From Azohydromonas australica DSM 1124 (lineage in GTDB: Bacteria > Pseudomonadota > Gammaproteobacteria > Burkholderiales > Burkholderiaceae_C): a DNA stretch of 64,000 nt. Positions 44,895-54,225 of the stretch are shown piece after piece. The notes beneath the pieces were generated by a model, which worked only from the letters and a program-made list of their open reading frames with translations, had not been told where the DNA came from and searched no databases. The translations under genes were made by a program, and so were the position numbers. The stretch's first letter is position 1. Every line of letters begins with the position of its first letter. The stretch is taken from assembly GCF_000430725.1 (NCBI RefSeq), contig NZ_AUMO01000038.1:62001-126000 (forward strand), given 5' to 3'.

Positions 44895-45887
44895 ATGCAT
44901 TCCCCAAGCGGTAGCCGACTTCGTCGCCTTCTCATCGTGTCGCCGCTGCTGGCCACGGCGCTTTACGCTGCGCCGGCCTTTGCGCAAGCCTGGCCCTCCA
45001 AGCCGATCAAGCTGGTCGTGCCTTTCCCGCCCGGCGGGGCCACCGACGTGGTGGCGCGTGCGCTAGGCGAGCGGCTGCAGGCGCGGCTGGGGCAGACGGT
45101 GATCATCGACAACCGGCCCGGCGCCAGCACGGTGATCGGCGCCGCGGCGGTGGCCAAGGCCCCGGCCGACGGCCACACCCTGCTGCTGTCGGGCTCCAGC
45201 ACCTACAGCGTGGTGCCGGCGCTCAAGGCCCAGCTGCCCTATGACCCGAAGAAGGACCTGGCGCTGGTGGCCATCGTGGCGCGCGCGCCGCTGGTGCTGG
45301 TGGCCGGGCCGGCCACGCCGGTGAAGAGCCTGGGCGAGCTCATCGCGCTGGCCAAGAACAAGCCGGGCGACCTGACCTATCCCACCTTCGGCCCGGGCTC
45401 GGCGCCCCACCTGGCCGGCGAGATCTTCTCGTACGAGGCCGGCGTGAAGATGATGCCCGTGCCCTACAAGGGCAGCGCCGCGGCGGCGATGGCGGTGGTG
45501 GGCGGCGAGGTCAGCGTGGCCTTCGACACCATCGCCTCGGCCGCGCCGCACATCCGCTCGGGTAAGCTGCGCGCGCTGGCGGTGGTGGACTCCGTCCGTG
45601 CCAGTTCGCTGCCCGAGGTGCCCACGCTGGCGGAGCTGAAGCTGCCCAAGGCCACCTTCGAGGCCTGGTACGGCGTGGCCGCGCCGGGCGGCACGCCGCA
45701 GCCGGTGCTGCAGGCGGTCTCGCGCGAGCTCGCGGCCGTGATGGCGCTGCCCGAGGTGAAGGAGAAGCTGCTGGCCGTGGGCGTGGAACCCGCCTTCGGC
45801 GACGCCGGCGCCTTCGCCAGCAAGGTGCAGGCGGAAACGTCGATCTACGCTGCCGTGGGCAAGCGCGTGAACATCACCATGGACTGA
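44895..45887 (+). CDS. Bug family tripartite tricarboxylate transporter binding protein
   Basis: A 330-residue periplasmic binding protein with a signal peptide (about 1-30, ending AFAQA). The Bug/TctC fold is shown by WPSKPIKLVVPFPPGGATDVVAR and VIIDNRPGASTVIGA, and by PVPYKGSAAAAMAVVGGEV. Such proteins are very numerous in Burkholderiales, bind carboxylates, and are often encoded without their membrane partners, as here. The ligand is unknown. Confidence 0.9.
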   Translation: MHSPSGSRLRRLLIVSPLLATALYAAPAFAQAWPSKPIKLVVPFPPGGATDVVARALGERLQARLGQTVIIDNRPGASTVIGAAAVAKAPADGHTLLLSGSSTYSVVPALKAQLPYDPKKDLALVAIVARAPLVLVAGPATPVKSLGELIALAKNKPGDLTYPTFGPGSAPHLAGEIFSYEAGVKMMPVPYKGSAAAAMAVVGGEVSVAFDTIASAAPHIRSGKLRALAVVDSVRASSLPEVPTLAELKLPKATFEAWYGVAAPGGTPQPVLQAVSRELAAVMALPEVKEKLLAVGVEPAFGDAGAFASKVQAETSIYAAVGKRVNITMD

Positions 45888-45945
45888 TGGGGCTTTCCCT
45901 GGTTGAGCGCGGTACCCTCCCGCCTGGCTTCGCAGGAGGGGCGCC

Positions 45946-46764
45946 ATGGACGCTTCCGGCACCGATCGGCTTTTCGCCGGCTCGATTCCCGACCTCTACG
46001 ACCGCTGCGTCGTACCGCTGATCTTCCAGGGCTACGCGGCCGATCTCGCCCGCCGCGTCGCGATGCTGCGGCCGGCCCGGGTGCTGGAGACCGCCGCCGG
46101 CACGGGCGTCGTCACCCGGGCCCTGGCCCAGGCGCTGCCCACTGCGGAACTGGTGGCCACGGACCTGAACCCGCCGATGCTCGAGCGCGCCCGGGCCGTC
46201 GGAGCGGCTGTTCCGGTGCGATGGCAGCCGGCCGACGCGCAGAGCCTGCCTTTCGACGATGCGAGCTTCGATGCCGTCGTCTGCCAGTTCGGCGCGATGT
46301 TCTTTCCCGACAAGGTGCGGGCCTTCTCCGAGGCCAGGCGCGTGCTGCGCCCCGGCGGCATGTTCATGTTCAACGTCTGGGACCGGCTGGAGGAGAACGA
46401 GTTCACGTGGGTCGTCACCGAGGCGCTGGCCACGGTGTTCCCCGAAGACCCGCCCCAGTTCATGCGGCGCATTCCGCACGGTTACTTCGACACGGCGCTC
46501 ATCGAACGCCACCTGCGCGACGCGGGTTTCGAGTCCCCGCGTTTCGAAACCGTGGCGGCGCGCAGCCGTGCCGCCACGGCCAGCGAGCCGGCCATGGCCC
46601 TTTGCCAAGGCACCCCGTTGCGCTCCGAGATCGAGGCGCGAGGCGGCGTCGGCCTGGCGCAAGCGACCTCGGCTTGTGCTGACGCCCTCGAGGCGCGCTT
46701 CGGCGCCGGACCCGTGGACGGCAGGATCCAGGCGCACGTCGTGTGCGCCTACCGTCTGGAATGA
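45946..46764 (+). CDS. Class I SAM-dependent methyltransferase
   Basis: A 272-residue methyltransferase. The SAM motif I is VLETAAGTGVVTRAL (about residues 46-60), the acidic ribose-binding residue lies in VATDLNPPML, and motif post-II is in LPFDDASFDAVVCQFG. It resembles the UbiE/COQ5-type Methyltransf_11 group, but the substrate is not evident. It follows the Bug gene by 58 bp and is followed by a good terminator hairpin. Confidence 0.8.
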   Translation: MDASGTDRLFAGSIPDLYDRCVVPLIFQGYAADLARRVAMLRPARVLETAAGTGVVTRALAQALPTAELVATDLNPPMLERARAVGAAVPVRWQPADAQSLPFDDASFDAVVCQFGAMFFPDKVRAFSEARRVLRPGGMFMFNVWDRLEENEFTWVVTEALATVFPEDPPQFMRRIPHGYFDTALIERHLRDAGFESPRFETVAARSRAATASEPAMALCQGTPLRSEIEARGGVGLAQATSACADALEARFGAGPVDGRIQAHVVCAYRLE

Positions 46765-46789
46765 ATCCGGGCGATCCGCCCGCTTCGAC

Positions 46790-46811
46790 AGCCGCCGCCA
46801 GGCGGCTTTTT
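46790..46811 (+). terminator. Intrinsic terminator after the methyltransferase gene
   Basis: AGCCGCC and GGCGGCT form a 7-bp stem with a 4-nt loop, followed by a run of T. It lies about 25 bp after the stop codon. Confidence 0.8.
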
Positions 46812-46907
46812 CATGCCCGCATGTCGCTCGGGTCCACGCAAGGCAAAACGGGCAGTCCTGGGCCGCCCGCTTCGTTGCTGCAGGCCTCCGGGCCCGCGGG
46901 CAGGTGA

Positions 46908-47972
46908 TCAGAACCGGTGGCGGATACCCACGCGCGCCCCGGTCTGGGAGGTGATGCTGGACACCCCGCCCAGCGCCGCGACCACCTGGGCGTTGAACTG
47001 CCGGTCGCGCCCGTGCGCAAGCGCCACGTAGGCGTCTGTGCGCTTGGACAGCAGGTAGTCGGCCGTCAGCGTCAGCTGCTCCGCGCCGTGGGTGCCGTTG
47101 TTGCGGCGCTGGCCTTGCAGGCCGGCGCCCAGCACCAGGGCCGGCGTCACCAGATAGGTGGCACCCAGCTCGGCCGTGGTGGCGCGGGGTTGCGTGCCGG
47201 CGTCGAAGGACACCTGCGACACCATGCCGAAGAGTTTCAATCGCTCGAACTGGTAGGCCGCGCCCGCGGCCAGAATCCGGATGTCGCCCAGCGTGGCGCT
47301 GGCATCGTGGCTGACGTAGCCGGCCAGCGAGCCCTGGAAGCCGCCCTGGGCGTAGGTCACCGACAGGGCCTGCGTGCTGCCGTTGTTGGTGGAGGCCGTC
47401 GTTTCGCCGAAGCCGTAGAGCGCACGCACGCTGAAGCCGCCCCACGCCGGCGAGACGTAGCGCACAGCGTTGTTCACGCCCGCGCCCCAGACCCGGTTGT
47501 TGAGCACGGCGCCGCCCGCGGCATAGGTGGGCAGCGACCAGGCCAGCAGCCCGGCCGGCGTGTTGGAGGCGATGGCGTAGGCGGGGAAGACCTCGCCCAG
47601 CGGGTCGTAGATGCGTCCCAGCGACAGGGCGCCCAGGCGCTCGCTGGACAGGCCCACGGAGGCCTGGCGCCCGAACAGCAGCCCGCCCTGGCCCAGGACG
47701 CCGGTGTCGAGGCTGAAGCCGTTTTCCAGCACGAAGTTGGCGCGCACCCCGCCGCCCAGGTCCTCGCTGCCGCGGAAGCCGAAGCGGTTGCCCTGGGACG
47801 AGCCGGTGTCCAGCGCCCAGAGGTCGCCGCCGCCGGCGGACTTCAGGTGGTTGGTCCAGGTGACGCCGGCATCGACGAGGCCGTAGATCGTGACCGTGGA
47901 CTGCGCCTGGGCGGCGCTGGAGGCGGCCAGCGCGAGGGCCAGGGCGGCCGGGAGGTGGGCTTTGTTTTTCAT
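46908..47972 (-). CDS. Gram-negative general porin
   Basis: A 354-residue outer-membrane porin with a signal peptide (about 1-23, ending AAQA). The mature start STVTIYGLVDAGVTW, the GSRxGFRGSEDLGGG-type turn (here NRFGFRGSEDLGGG) and a C-terminal phenylalanine (GIRHRF) are typical of Burkholderiales 16-strand porins. The ATG at the MKNK start was kept because upstream starts add a non-signal extension. It is monocistronic. Confidence 0.9.
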   Translation of the reverse strand: MKNKAHLPAALALALAASSAAQAQSTVTIYGLVDAGVTWTNHLKSAGGGDLWALDTGSSQGNRFGFRGSEDLGGGVRANFVLENGFSLDTGVLGQGGLLFGRQASVGLSSERLGALSLGRIYDPLGEVFPAYAIASNTPAGLLAWSLPTYAAGGAVLNNRVWGAGVNNAVRYVSPAWGGFSVRALYGFGETTASTNNGSTQALSVTYAQGGFQGSLAGYVSHDASATLGDIRILAAGAAYQFERLKLFGMVSQVSFDAGTQPRATTAELGATYLVTPALVLGAGLQGQRRNNGTHGAEQLTLTADYLLSKRTDAYVALAHGRDRQFNAQVVAALGGVSSITSQTGARVGIRHRF

Positions 47973-48056
47973 GGGCAAGGGCAGGGCATGGGTGCTCGAA
48001 GGCACCCGGGGTGGGAAAAGCGAAAAGGGGGCTGCGCGCGCTCGGGCGCGCCGGGG

Positions 48057-49241
48057 CTACAGGCCGGCGATGGCCTGCGCCACCGTGCCGATGCAGGTGG
48101 CGTTCAGCCCGGCCAGGCAGATGCGGCCGGAGCGCACGAGGTAGATGGCGTGCTCCTCGCGCAGCCGGTCCACCTGGGCGGCCGACAGCCCGGTGTAGCT
48201 GAACATGCCGCGCTGGCGCAGCAGGTAGGACCAGTCCTGTGCCGGCCGGCGCTGCACCAGCGCGGCGTGCAGCGCGCGGCGCATGGACAGGATGCGTTGC
48301 CGCATGCCGTCGAGCTCCTGTGCCCAGGCCGCGCGCAGCTCCGGAGCGCCCAGCACCTGCGCCGCCACCCGGCCGGCGTGCAGCGGCGGGCTGGAATAGC
48401 TGCGCCGCACGGCCAGCTTGAGTTGGCCCAGCACATGCTCCGCCTGGCCGGCGTCGCCGCAGACCACGCTGAGCGCGCCGCAGCGCTCGCCGTACAGGCC
48501 CATGTTCTTGGACAGCGAGTTGGCGACGAAGCCGGTGATGCCGGCCTCGGCCAGGGCGCGCACCGGCCCGGCATCCGCATCGACGCCCTCGCCGAAGCCC
48601 TGGTAGGCCAGGTCCACGAAGGGAATCAGCCCGCGCTGCGCGCACAGCGCGGTCAGCGCGCCCCACTGCGCCGCATCCAGGTCTTCGCCGGTGGGGTTGT
48701 GGCAGCAGCCGTGCAGCAGCACCACGCTGCGCGCGGGCAGCGAGCGCAGCGTGTCGAGCATGGCGTCGAAGGCCACGCCGCGCGCCGGGTCGTGGTAGGG
48801 GTAGGCATGCACCGCCAAGCCGGCGCTTTCGAAGATGGCCCGGTGGTTGTCCCAGGTCGGGTCGCTCACCCACACCTCGCTGCCGGGCAGCCACTGGCGG
48901 ATGAACTCGGCGCCCAGCTTCAGCGCGCCGCTGGAGCCGATGGTCTGCACCGTGGCGACGCGGCCCTGCGTGACGGCGGGATGCGCTGCGCCGAAGACCA
49001 GCGCGCGCACAGCCTCGCGGAAGGCGGCATCGCCTTCCATGGGGAGGTACGGCCGCGCGTCGCGCCGGGCCGTCAGCCGCGCCTCGGCCTCCAGCACCGC
49101 GGCCATGGCGGGCAGCCGCAGCGACTCGTCGGCATACACGCCGATGGACAGGTTGATCTTGTTCGGGCGTGCATCCTGCTGGAAAGCCTCGTTGAGGCTC
49201 AGGATCGGGTCGCCGGCGAAGGCGGGAACGTGTTGCAGCAT
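48057..49241 (-). CDS. Aromatic/aspartate aminotransferase (PLP, class I)
   Basis: A 394-residue aminotransferase of the AspC/TyrB group. It has the catalytic lysine K245 in NSLSKNMGLYGER, LSIGVYADE near residue 31, the NPTG turn (182-185) and the arginine loop RSGRICLAGLN near the C-terminus. Members convert aromatic amino acids or aspartate to 2-oxo acids. It lies 46 bp before, and is co-directional with, an M20 peptidase gene upstream of it, so the pair may release and deaminate an amino acid. Substrate specificity cannot be decided. Confidence 0.88.
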   Translation of the reverse strand: MLQHVPAFAGDPILSLNEAFQQDARPNKINLSIGVYADESLRLPAMAAVLEAEARLTARRDARPYLPMEGDAAFREAVRALVFGAAHPAVTQGRVATVQTIGSSGALKLGAEFIRQWLPGSEVWVSDPTWDNHRAIFESAGLAVHAYPYHDPARGVAFDAMLDTLRSLPARSVVLLHGCCHNPTGEDLDAAQWGALTALCAQRGLIPFVDLAYQGFGEGVDADAGPVRALAEAGITGFVANSLSKNMGLYGERCGALSVVCGDAGQAEHVLGQLKLAVRRSYSSPPLHAGRVAAQVLGAPELRAAWAQELDGMRQRILSMRRALHAALVQRRPAQDWSYLLRQRGMFSYTGLSAAQVDRLREEHAIYLVRSGRICLAGLNATCIGTVAQAIAGL

Positions 49242-49287
49242 GGGGCGGACTCGGCGGTCAGGAAAGGATGGTGTGGGTCCACCGGGC

Positions 49288-50703
49288 TCAGGCCCCGGCG
49301 CTGTTGCGGCGCGCGGCGATGGCGGCGCCCTGGTCGCCGAGGTCCCAGAACAGCCCGGCCATGAGCTGCAGCGCCTCGCGGCTCACGCTGCCGAGCAGGT
49401 GCTCGTCGGGCGCGTGCTGCGCGCAGGCGGGGTAGGAGTGCGGCACCCACAGCGTGGGCAGGCCCAGCACGTCGGCAAAGATGTCGTTGGGCAGCGTCCC
49501 GCCCAGGTTGGGCAGCAGCGCGGGCGCCTTGCCGGTGCTGTGCTCGATGGACGCCAGCGCCCACTGCACCCAAGGATCCTCCGGGTCGAGCCGGGTCGCC
49601 TCCATGCGCGGGCCGTTGGGCACCACCTCGACGTCGTCGAAGCCGTGCGCGTCCAGGTGCGCGCGCAGGTGCTGCAGAAAGCGCGCGCTGTCGCTGCCGA
49701 CGACGTGGCGGATCTGGCAATGGGCCTGCGCCCGCGGCGGGATGGCGTTGACCGGCGCCTCGGGGTTGCCGGTCTTGAAAGCCAGCACTTCCAGCGTGTT
49801 CCAGGCGAACACGCGCTCGGCCGGCGTGAGGCCCGGCTCGCCCCAGTCCGGGTCGATGTCCGGCTCGCTCGCGCCGCCGCCCACCGTGATGCTCGCCAGC
49901 GCCCGGCGCACGCTCTCGGGCACGGCCGGGGGCCGCAGGCCCGGCACCAGGATGCGGCCCTGGGCGTCCACCAGCGAGGCCAGCGCGTGGGCCAGGCGGA
50001 TGCCAGGGTTGCGCAGCAGCCCGCCCCAGTTGCCCGAGTGCGCGCCCTGGGCACGCAGGTCCACGCGCAGGTCGAAGTTGAGGCCGCCGCGCGAGCCCAG
50101 GAACACCGTGGGCCGCTCGGCCGACAGGCGCGGGCCGTCCGAGGCCAGGAACAGGTCGGCCCGCAGCGCCTCACGCTCCTGTTCACACAGCTCGCGCAGG
50201 CCCGGCGAGCCGATCTCCTCGCCCATCTCGATCAGCAGCGTCAGGTTGAAGCCCAGGCGGCCCCCGCGCGCCGCGAGGACCTGCTCCAGCGCCATCAGGT
50301 TGATGGTGTGCTGGCCCTTGTTGTCGGCGGTGCCGCGGCCGTACCAGCGGTCGCCCTCCACGCGAACCTGCCAGGGGTCGCGCCCCGCGCTCCACTGCGC
50401 CGCGCCGCCGCGCACCACGTCGCCGTGGCCGTAGCTCAGCACGGTGATGGGCGCATCGGACTCGGTGCGCGAGGCGATGAGGAAGGGGCTGCCGCCCGGC
50501 ACCGGGTTGTCCAGGACGCGGCTGCTGAAGCCCAGCCGGCGCAGCGGCGGGCCCAGCACCTCGTCCAGGTAGGCCTGCAGTGCCGGCGCCTGCGCCGGGT
50601 CCTGGCTCTCGGTGCGGCAGGCCACGCGCGCAGAAAGTTGATCAAGAAACCGACCGTCGTCGAAGCAGGCGGCGGCGAGGGAAAGGGCGGTGCTGCGGTT
50701 CAT
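49288..50703 (-). CDS. M20 family metallopeptidase (ArgE/DapE/carboxypeptidase-like)
   Basis: A 471-residue zinc amidohydrolase with the metal and catalytic residues H93-x-D95 in GHGDVV, D127 in GTADNKGQ, and E162-E163 in EMGEEIGS. A lid domain with HSGNWGGLL follows. M20 members split dipeptides or N-acyl amino acids. The gene is divergent from a LysR gene and leads an operon with the aromatic aminotransferase. Near an iac-like locus, cleavage of an amino-acid conjugate is conceivable, but that is inference. Confidence 0.85.
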   Translation of the reverse strand: MNRSTALSLAAACFDDGRFLDQLSARVACRTESQDPAQAPALQAYLDEVLGPPLRRLGFSSRVLDNPVPGGSPFLIASRTESDAPITVLSYGHGDVVRGGAAQWSAGRDPWQVRVEGDRWYGRGTADNKGQHTINLMALEQVLAARGGRLGFNLTLLIEMGEEIGSPGLRELCEQEREALRADLFLASDGPRLSAERPTVFLGSRGGLNFDLRVDLRAQGAHSGNWGGLLRNPGIRLAHALASLVDAQGRILVPGLRPPAVPESVRRALASITVGGGASEPDIDPDWGEPGLTPAERVFAWNTLEVLAFKTGNPEAPVNAIPPRAQAHCQIRHVVGSDSARFLQHLRAHLDAHGFDDVEVVPNGPRMEATRLDPEDPWVQWALASIEHSTGKAPALLPNLGGTLPNDIFADVLGLPTLWVPHSYPACAQHAPDEHLLGSVSREALQLMAGLFWDLGDQGAAIAARRNSAGA

Positions 50704-50817
50704 GGCTGGGCATCGGAAATTTTGCGACGCCTTGCAGGGTAGGCACCCGGCTGCCATCTCACAATCATAGAATTTGCACCTTGCCGTTGCCGTTTTGGCA
50801 AGGCAGTGAAAGGCGCC
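50704..50817. promoter_or_regulatory. LysR-type divergent promoter
   Basis: CTTGCC-N11-GGCAAG (50780-50802) is a perfect 6-bp dyad with an 11-nt spacer, the form expected of a LysR box, between the M20 and LysR genes. It is a strong candidate for the site of the adjacent regulator. Confidence 0.65.
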
Positions 50818-51765
50818 ATGAAAGCCCACCTGTTGCAGGACACCGCACTGCGCTATTTCCTGGAGGTCGTGCGCAGCGGTTCGCTGGCCGAGGCCTCGCA
50901 GCGCCTGCACGTGGCCACCTCGGCCATCAGCCGCCAGATCGCCGGGCTGGAGGACGCGCTGGGCATGCCGCTGTTCGAGCGGCAGCACCGCGGCATGGTG
51001 CCCACTGCTGCCGGCGAGATCCTGGCCGTGCACGCGCGGCGCACGCGGCAGGACGCCGAGCGCACCATGGAGGAAATCGCGGCGCTGCAGGGCCTGCGCT
51101 CGGGTCGTGTGCGCATCGCCACGGCGGAAGGCTTCGCGTGGCAGTTCCTGCCCTCGCTGGTCACGTCTTTCCTGGCTGACCACCCGCGCGTGCGCTTCGA
51201 GGTGCAGGTGCACGGGCCCGCGGGCGTGACGCAGCGGCTGCGCGACGGCGAGGCCGACATCGGCCTGACCTTCAGCCGGGCGCCGGAGCGCGACATCAAC
51301 GTCGAGTACCGCCAGCCCGCGCCCGTGCTGGCGCTGATGCGCTCGGACCACCCGCTGGCCGCTGCCGGCGCGGTCACGCTCAAGCGCATGAGCGCCTACC
51401 CGCTGGCGCTGCCCTCGCCGGAGACCACGCTGCGCCAGATGATCGACATCGCGTGCAGCCGGCAGCAGCTGGTGCTGGAGCCCCTGCTGACCAGCAACCA
51501 CCAGGGCGTGCTGCTGGGCTTCGTGCTGCAGGGCGGCGGCATTTCCGTGACGGGAGAGGTGTCGGTGCGGCATCTCATGCAGGAAAAGGAACTCGTGGCG
51601 CTGCCCATCCGCGACCGCGGCATGGAGCTGCGCGACATCGAGCTGCAGACGCTGGCCGGGCGCGCGCTGCCGCATGCGGTCCAGGGCTTCCTGGATCACA
51701 TGAAGCAGGCCCTGCCCGCGGTGGGCCCGGGAGAACACAAGGGGCTTGAAGCAGCGGAAGGCTGA
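50818..51765 (+). CDS. LysR family transcriptional regulator
   Basis: A 315-residue regulator. The N-terminal helix-turn-helix (residues about 5-65) has ALRYFLEVVRSGSLAEASQRL and SAISRQIAGLEDALGMPLFER. The effector domain covers about 92-300. The ATG was chosen over a GTG 12 bp upstream because GAAAGG lies 4 bp before it. It probably controls the divergent M20 peptidase/aminotransferase pair. Confidence 0.9.
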   Translation: MKAHLLQDTALRYFLEVVRSGSLAEASQRLHVATSAISRQIAGLEDALGMPLFERQHRGMVPTAAGEILAVHARRTRQDAERTMEEIAALQGLRSGRVRIATAEGFAWQFLPSLVTSFLADHPRVRFEVQVHGPAGVTQRLRDGEADIGLTFSRAPERDINVEYRQPAPVLALMRSDHPLAAAGAVTLKRMSAYPLALPSPETTLRQMIDIACSRQQLVLEPLLTSNHQGVLLGFVLQGGGISVTGEVSVRHLMQEKELVALPIRDRGMELRDIELQTLAGRALPHAVQGFLDHMKQALPAVGPGEHKGLEAAEG

Positions 51766-51813
51766 GGCGCCGCGCGCCCTGCTGCGGGACAGGAGGCGCG
51801 GCGCCCAGGCCGG

Positions 51814-52584
51814 CTACAGCCGCCGCCCGCGGCGCCCCTGCATCTGCCGCACCATCGCGTCGAAGAATTTGTGGGCGAAGCCGTCCTCGCGGATGAGCTG
51901 CGCCGTGAGGTCGGAGCAGCGCTGGCTGATGGACGCCGGCAGCGCCACGTTGTCGCCGGCCATGGCGCCGGCGGCGCACTGGATCTCCGCTGCGCGCTGC
52001 ACCGTCCACAGCAGGAAGAAGGCGCGCGGGATGTCCATCTCGCCCACCGCCACGCCGTGGTTGCGCAGCACCAGCACGTGCTTGTCGCCCAGGCTGTCCA
52101 GCATGCGGCTCTTCTCGTCGGCGAACAGCGTGATGCCTTCGAAGGTGTGGTACGCCACGCGGCCGAAGAGCTGCGCGCCGTAGAAGTCGTCGTGGCCGAA
52201 GCCCGCGCGCTTGAGCGCGATGGCCGACACCGGCGTGGTGTGGGTGTGGATCACGCAGTGGATGTCCTCGCGCGCGCCGTGGATCGCCCCGTGCAGCGCG
52301 AAGCCCGCGGGGTTGGCGTCGTAAGGCGAGGGCTCCACCTTGCGGCCTTCCAGGTCCACCTTCAGCAGGTTGGCCGGCGTCACCTCGTCGTAGTTCAGCC
52401 CGAAGGGGTTGACCAGGTAGAAGTCGCTGCCGGGCACGCGGGCCGAGATGTGGTTGAAGATGGTCTCGGTCCAGCCGAAGTGGTCCACGAGGTGGTAGCA
52501 GTGCGCCAGCTGCACGCGCAGCTGCCATTCCGCGTCGCTCATGTGCGCGGGCTGGATGTGGTCGGGGTGCGGGGTGAGGTCCAT
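51814..52584 (-). CDS. Class II aldolase/adducin domain protein
   Basis: A 256-residue zinc enzyme with metal ligands in HTH (H113, H115) and H176 in RNHG, and an adjacent ETIFNHISAR motif. The family contains fuculose-phosphate aldolases and many decarboxylases or dehydratases of hydroxy acids. It is the last gene of the leftward run that begins with iacA, 7 bp after the PanE-like gene. It may process a late aliphatic product of the pathway. It is not part of the classical iac set. Confidence 0.82.
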   Translation of the reverse strand: MDLTPHPDHIQPAHMSDAEWQLRVQLAHCYHLVDHFGWTETIFNHISARVPGSDFYLVNPFGLNYDEVTPANLLKVDLEGRKVEPSPYDANPAGFALHGAIHGAREDIHCVIHTHTTPVSAIALKRAGFGHDDFYGAQLFGRVAYHTFEGITLFADEKSRMLDSLGDKHVLVLRNHGVAVGEMDIPRAFFLLWTVQRAAEIQCAAGAMAGDNVALPASISQRCSDLTAQLIREDGFAHKFFDAMVRQMQGRRGRRL

Positions 52585-52591
52585 GGTGGCT

Positions 52592-53635
52592 TTAGGCGGG
52601 GATGGCCAGGGAAGGGGATCTTTCTTCGGCGGTGCCGCGCGCGTGGCGCCGGCGGGCCTGCTCGACCAGCGCGCGCGTGGCGGCCATCGGCAGCGCATAG
52701 CGCTCGCCCAGCTCGACCACGGCGTCGCCGATGGCGGCCAGCTCCAGCGGGCGGCCGCGCTCGTGGTCCTGCAGCATCGAGGTGCGCACGGGGCCCATGG
52801 CGGCGCCCAGGCGCAGGAACTCGATCGGGTCGATCTCCAGCCGCGCGCCGTAGCAGCTCGAAGCCAGCATGGCCTCGTGCATCACCTGGCGCACGGTGGC
52901 CAGCAGCGCGGGCTCGGTGTAGATGGCCTGCAGCGTGGCGCCGGTCACCACCGACAGCGGGTTGGAGGTGATGTTGGCGATGAGCTTGGTCCAGAGCTTG
53001 TCGCGGATGCGCTCCAGCGGCCGCGCCTCGATGCCCGCCGTGGCCACCAGCGCGCATGCCGCCTGCAGCCGCGGCGTGATGCCGCCGCCCGGCTCGCCCA
53101 GCATCAGCAGGTGCGGCGTGCGCGAGACGGCGTGGGCCGGCGCCGGCGTCTCGGCCGTGATGAAGACGATGGCGCCCAGCACCTGCTCCAGCGGCAGCAG
53201 CGTGCCCAGGCGGCCTGCCGGGTCCACGGCGCGCACCGTCTCGCCCTCGAAGCGGTCGCCGCTGCGATGGAAGTACCAGAAGGGCACGCCGTTGACGCAG
53301 GGCACGACCAGCGTGCGCGGCGTGATCAGCGGCTGCACCTGCGCGGCCAGCGCGGGCAGGTCCTGCGACTTGCAGCACAGGAACAGCAAATCTGCCGCTT
53401 CGAGCGCCTGTGCATCGGAAGCGGCGTGCACGCGCGCCTGCCAGGCGCCGTCGAGGTCGTCGAGCCGCAGGCCCTGCGCCTGGATGGCCGCCAGCGTGGC
53501 GCCGCGCGCCAGCAGGCTCACGCGCTGGCCGGCGGCAGCCAGCCGCGTGGCCAGGCTGCAGCCGATGGCGCCCGCGCCTGCGACGACGATGTGGGGTTCA
53601 TTGGGCCAGGCCCAGGAATCGGAAGGGGTGCTCAT
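52592..53635 (-). CDS. Ketopantoate reductase (PanE/ApbA) family oxidoreductase
   Basis: A 347-residue NADPH-type reductase with GAGAIGCSLATRLA near residue 18 and the helical C-terminal domain including RDKLWTKLIANITSNPLS, where the lysine and asparagine are typical of PanE. The start MSTPSD is chosen over an upstream extension. It is 42 bp from the flavin reductase gene iacG. In this context it more likely reduces a pathway 2-oxo acid than makes pantoate, but that is a guess from position. Confidence 0.82.
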   Translation of the reverse strand: MSTPSDSWAWPNEPHIVVAGAGAIGCSLATRLAAAGQRVSLLARGATLAAIQAQGLRLDDLDGAWQARVHAASDAQALEAADLLFLCCKSQDLPALAAQVQPLITPRTLVVPCVNGVPFWYFHRSGDRFEGETVRAVDPAGRLGTLLPLEQVLGAIVFITAETPAPAHAVSRTPHLLMLGEPGGGITPRLQAACALVATAGIEARPLERIRDKLWTKLIANITSNPLSVVTGATLQAIYTEPALLATVRQVMHEAMLASSCYGARLEIDPIEFLRLGAAMGPVRTSMLQDHERGRPLELAAIGDAVVELGERYALPMAATRALVEQARRRHARGTAEERSPSLAIPA

Positions 53636-53677
53636 GGAAGTTCGGGGAGGTGAAGGCGGGGCCGGGCGATGCGGCAC

Positions 53678-54208
53678 TCAGGCCGCCGCAGCCAGTGCGT
53701 GGTAGCCGCGATTGAAGTACGCGAGGCCGGCCTGCTGCACCGCGTCCTCGGGCACGTGGACGCGGCGCAGCTCGACGATGAACACGCTGTGCGTGCCCAC
53801 GTCGTGCGTGGCGACGATCTCGCCGTCCAGGTTCACCAGCGCGCCCTCGATGGCGGGCGCGCCGGTGGCCAGCGGCTGCCAGGCGCATTGCTCGAAGCGC
53901 TGCGCCATGGTCATGTCGCGATTGGAAAACAACGCCGACAGCGGCTGCTGTGCCGCGGCCAGCACGTTGACGCACAGCACGCGGTTGCCGGTGAAGAACT
54001 GGTGCGCGAAGGACGAGCGGTTCATGCACACCAGCACGGTGGGCGGCGCGTCGGTGACGCTGCACACGGCCGAGGCCGTGAAGCCGGCCCGGCCGGCCGG
54101 GCCGTCGGTGGTGATGATGGTCACGCCGCCGGGCAGCAGCGACAGCCCGGTGCGGAAGTCGGCGGTGGAGGGCACGCCCGGGGCGTGCGCGAGGCGGAGG
54201 TCGGTCAT
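53678..54208 (-). CDS. iacG: Flavin reductase, IacG-like
   Basis: A 176-residue NAD(P)H:flavin reductase of the HpaC group with FTASAVCSVTDAPPTVLVC and the terminal HHAL-type motif (here GYHALA). It would supply reduced flavin to the IacA-like monooxygenase at 58844-60016. It lies 17 bp after the iacF stop. The name follows from cluster content. Confidence 0.75.
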   Translation of the reverse strand: MTDLRLAHAPGVPSTADFRTGLSLLPGGVTIITTDGPAGRAGFTASAVCSVTDAPPTVLVCMNRSSFAHQFFTGNRVLCVNVLAAAQQPLSALFSNRDMTMAQRFEQCAWQPLATGAPAIEGALVNLDGEIVATHDVGTHSVFIVELRRVHVPEDAVQQAGLAYFNRGYHALAAAA

Positions 54209-54225
54209 GGCGGCTTCTCCCGGGC

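Noticed and set aside
44895..45887. Complete tripartite tricarboxylate transporter
   Set aside because: Only the binding protein is present; no TctA or TctB genes are nearby.
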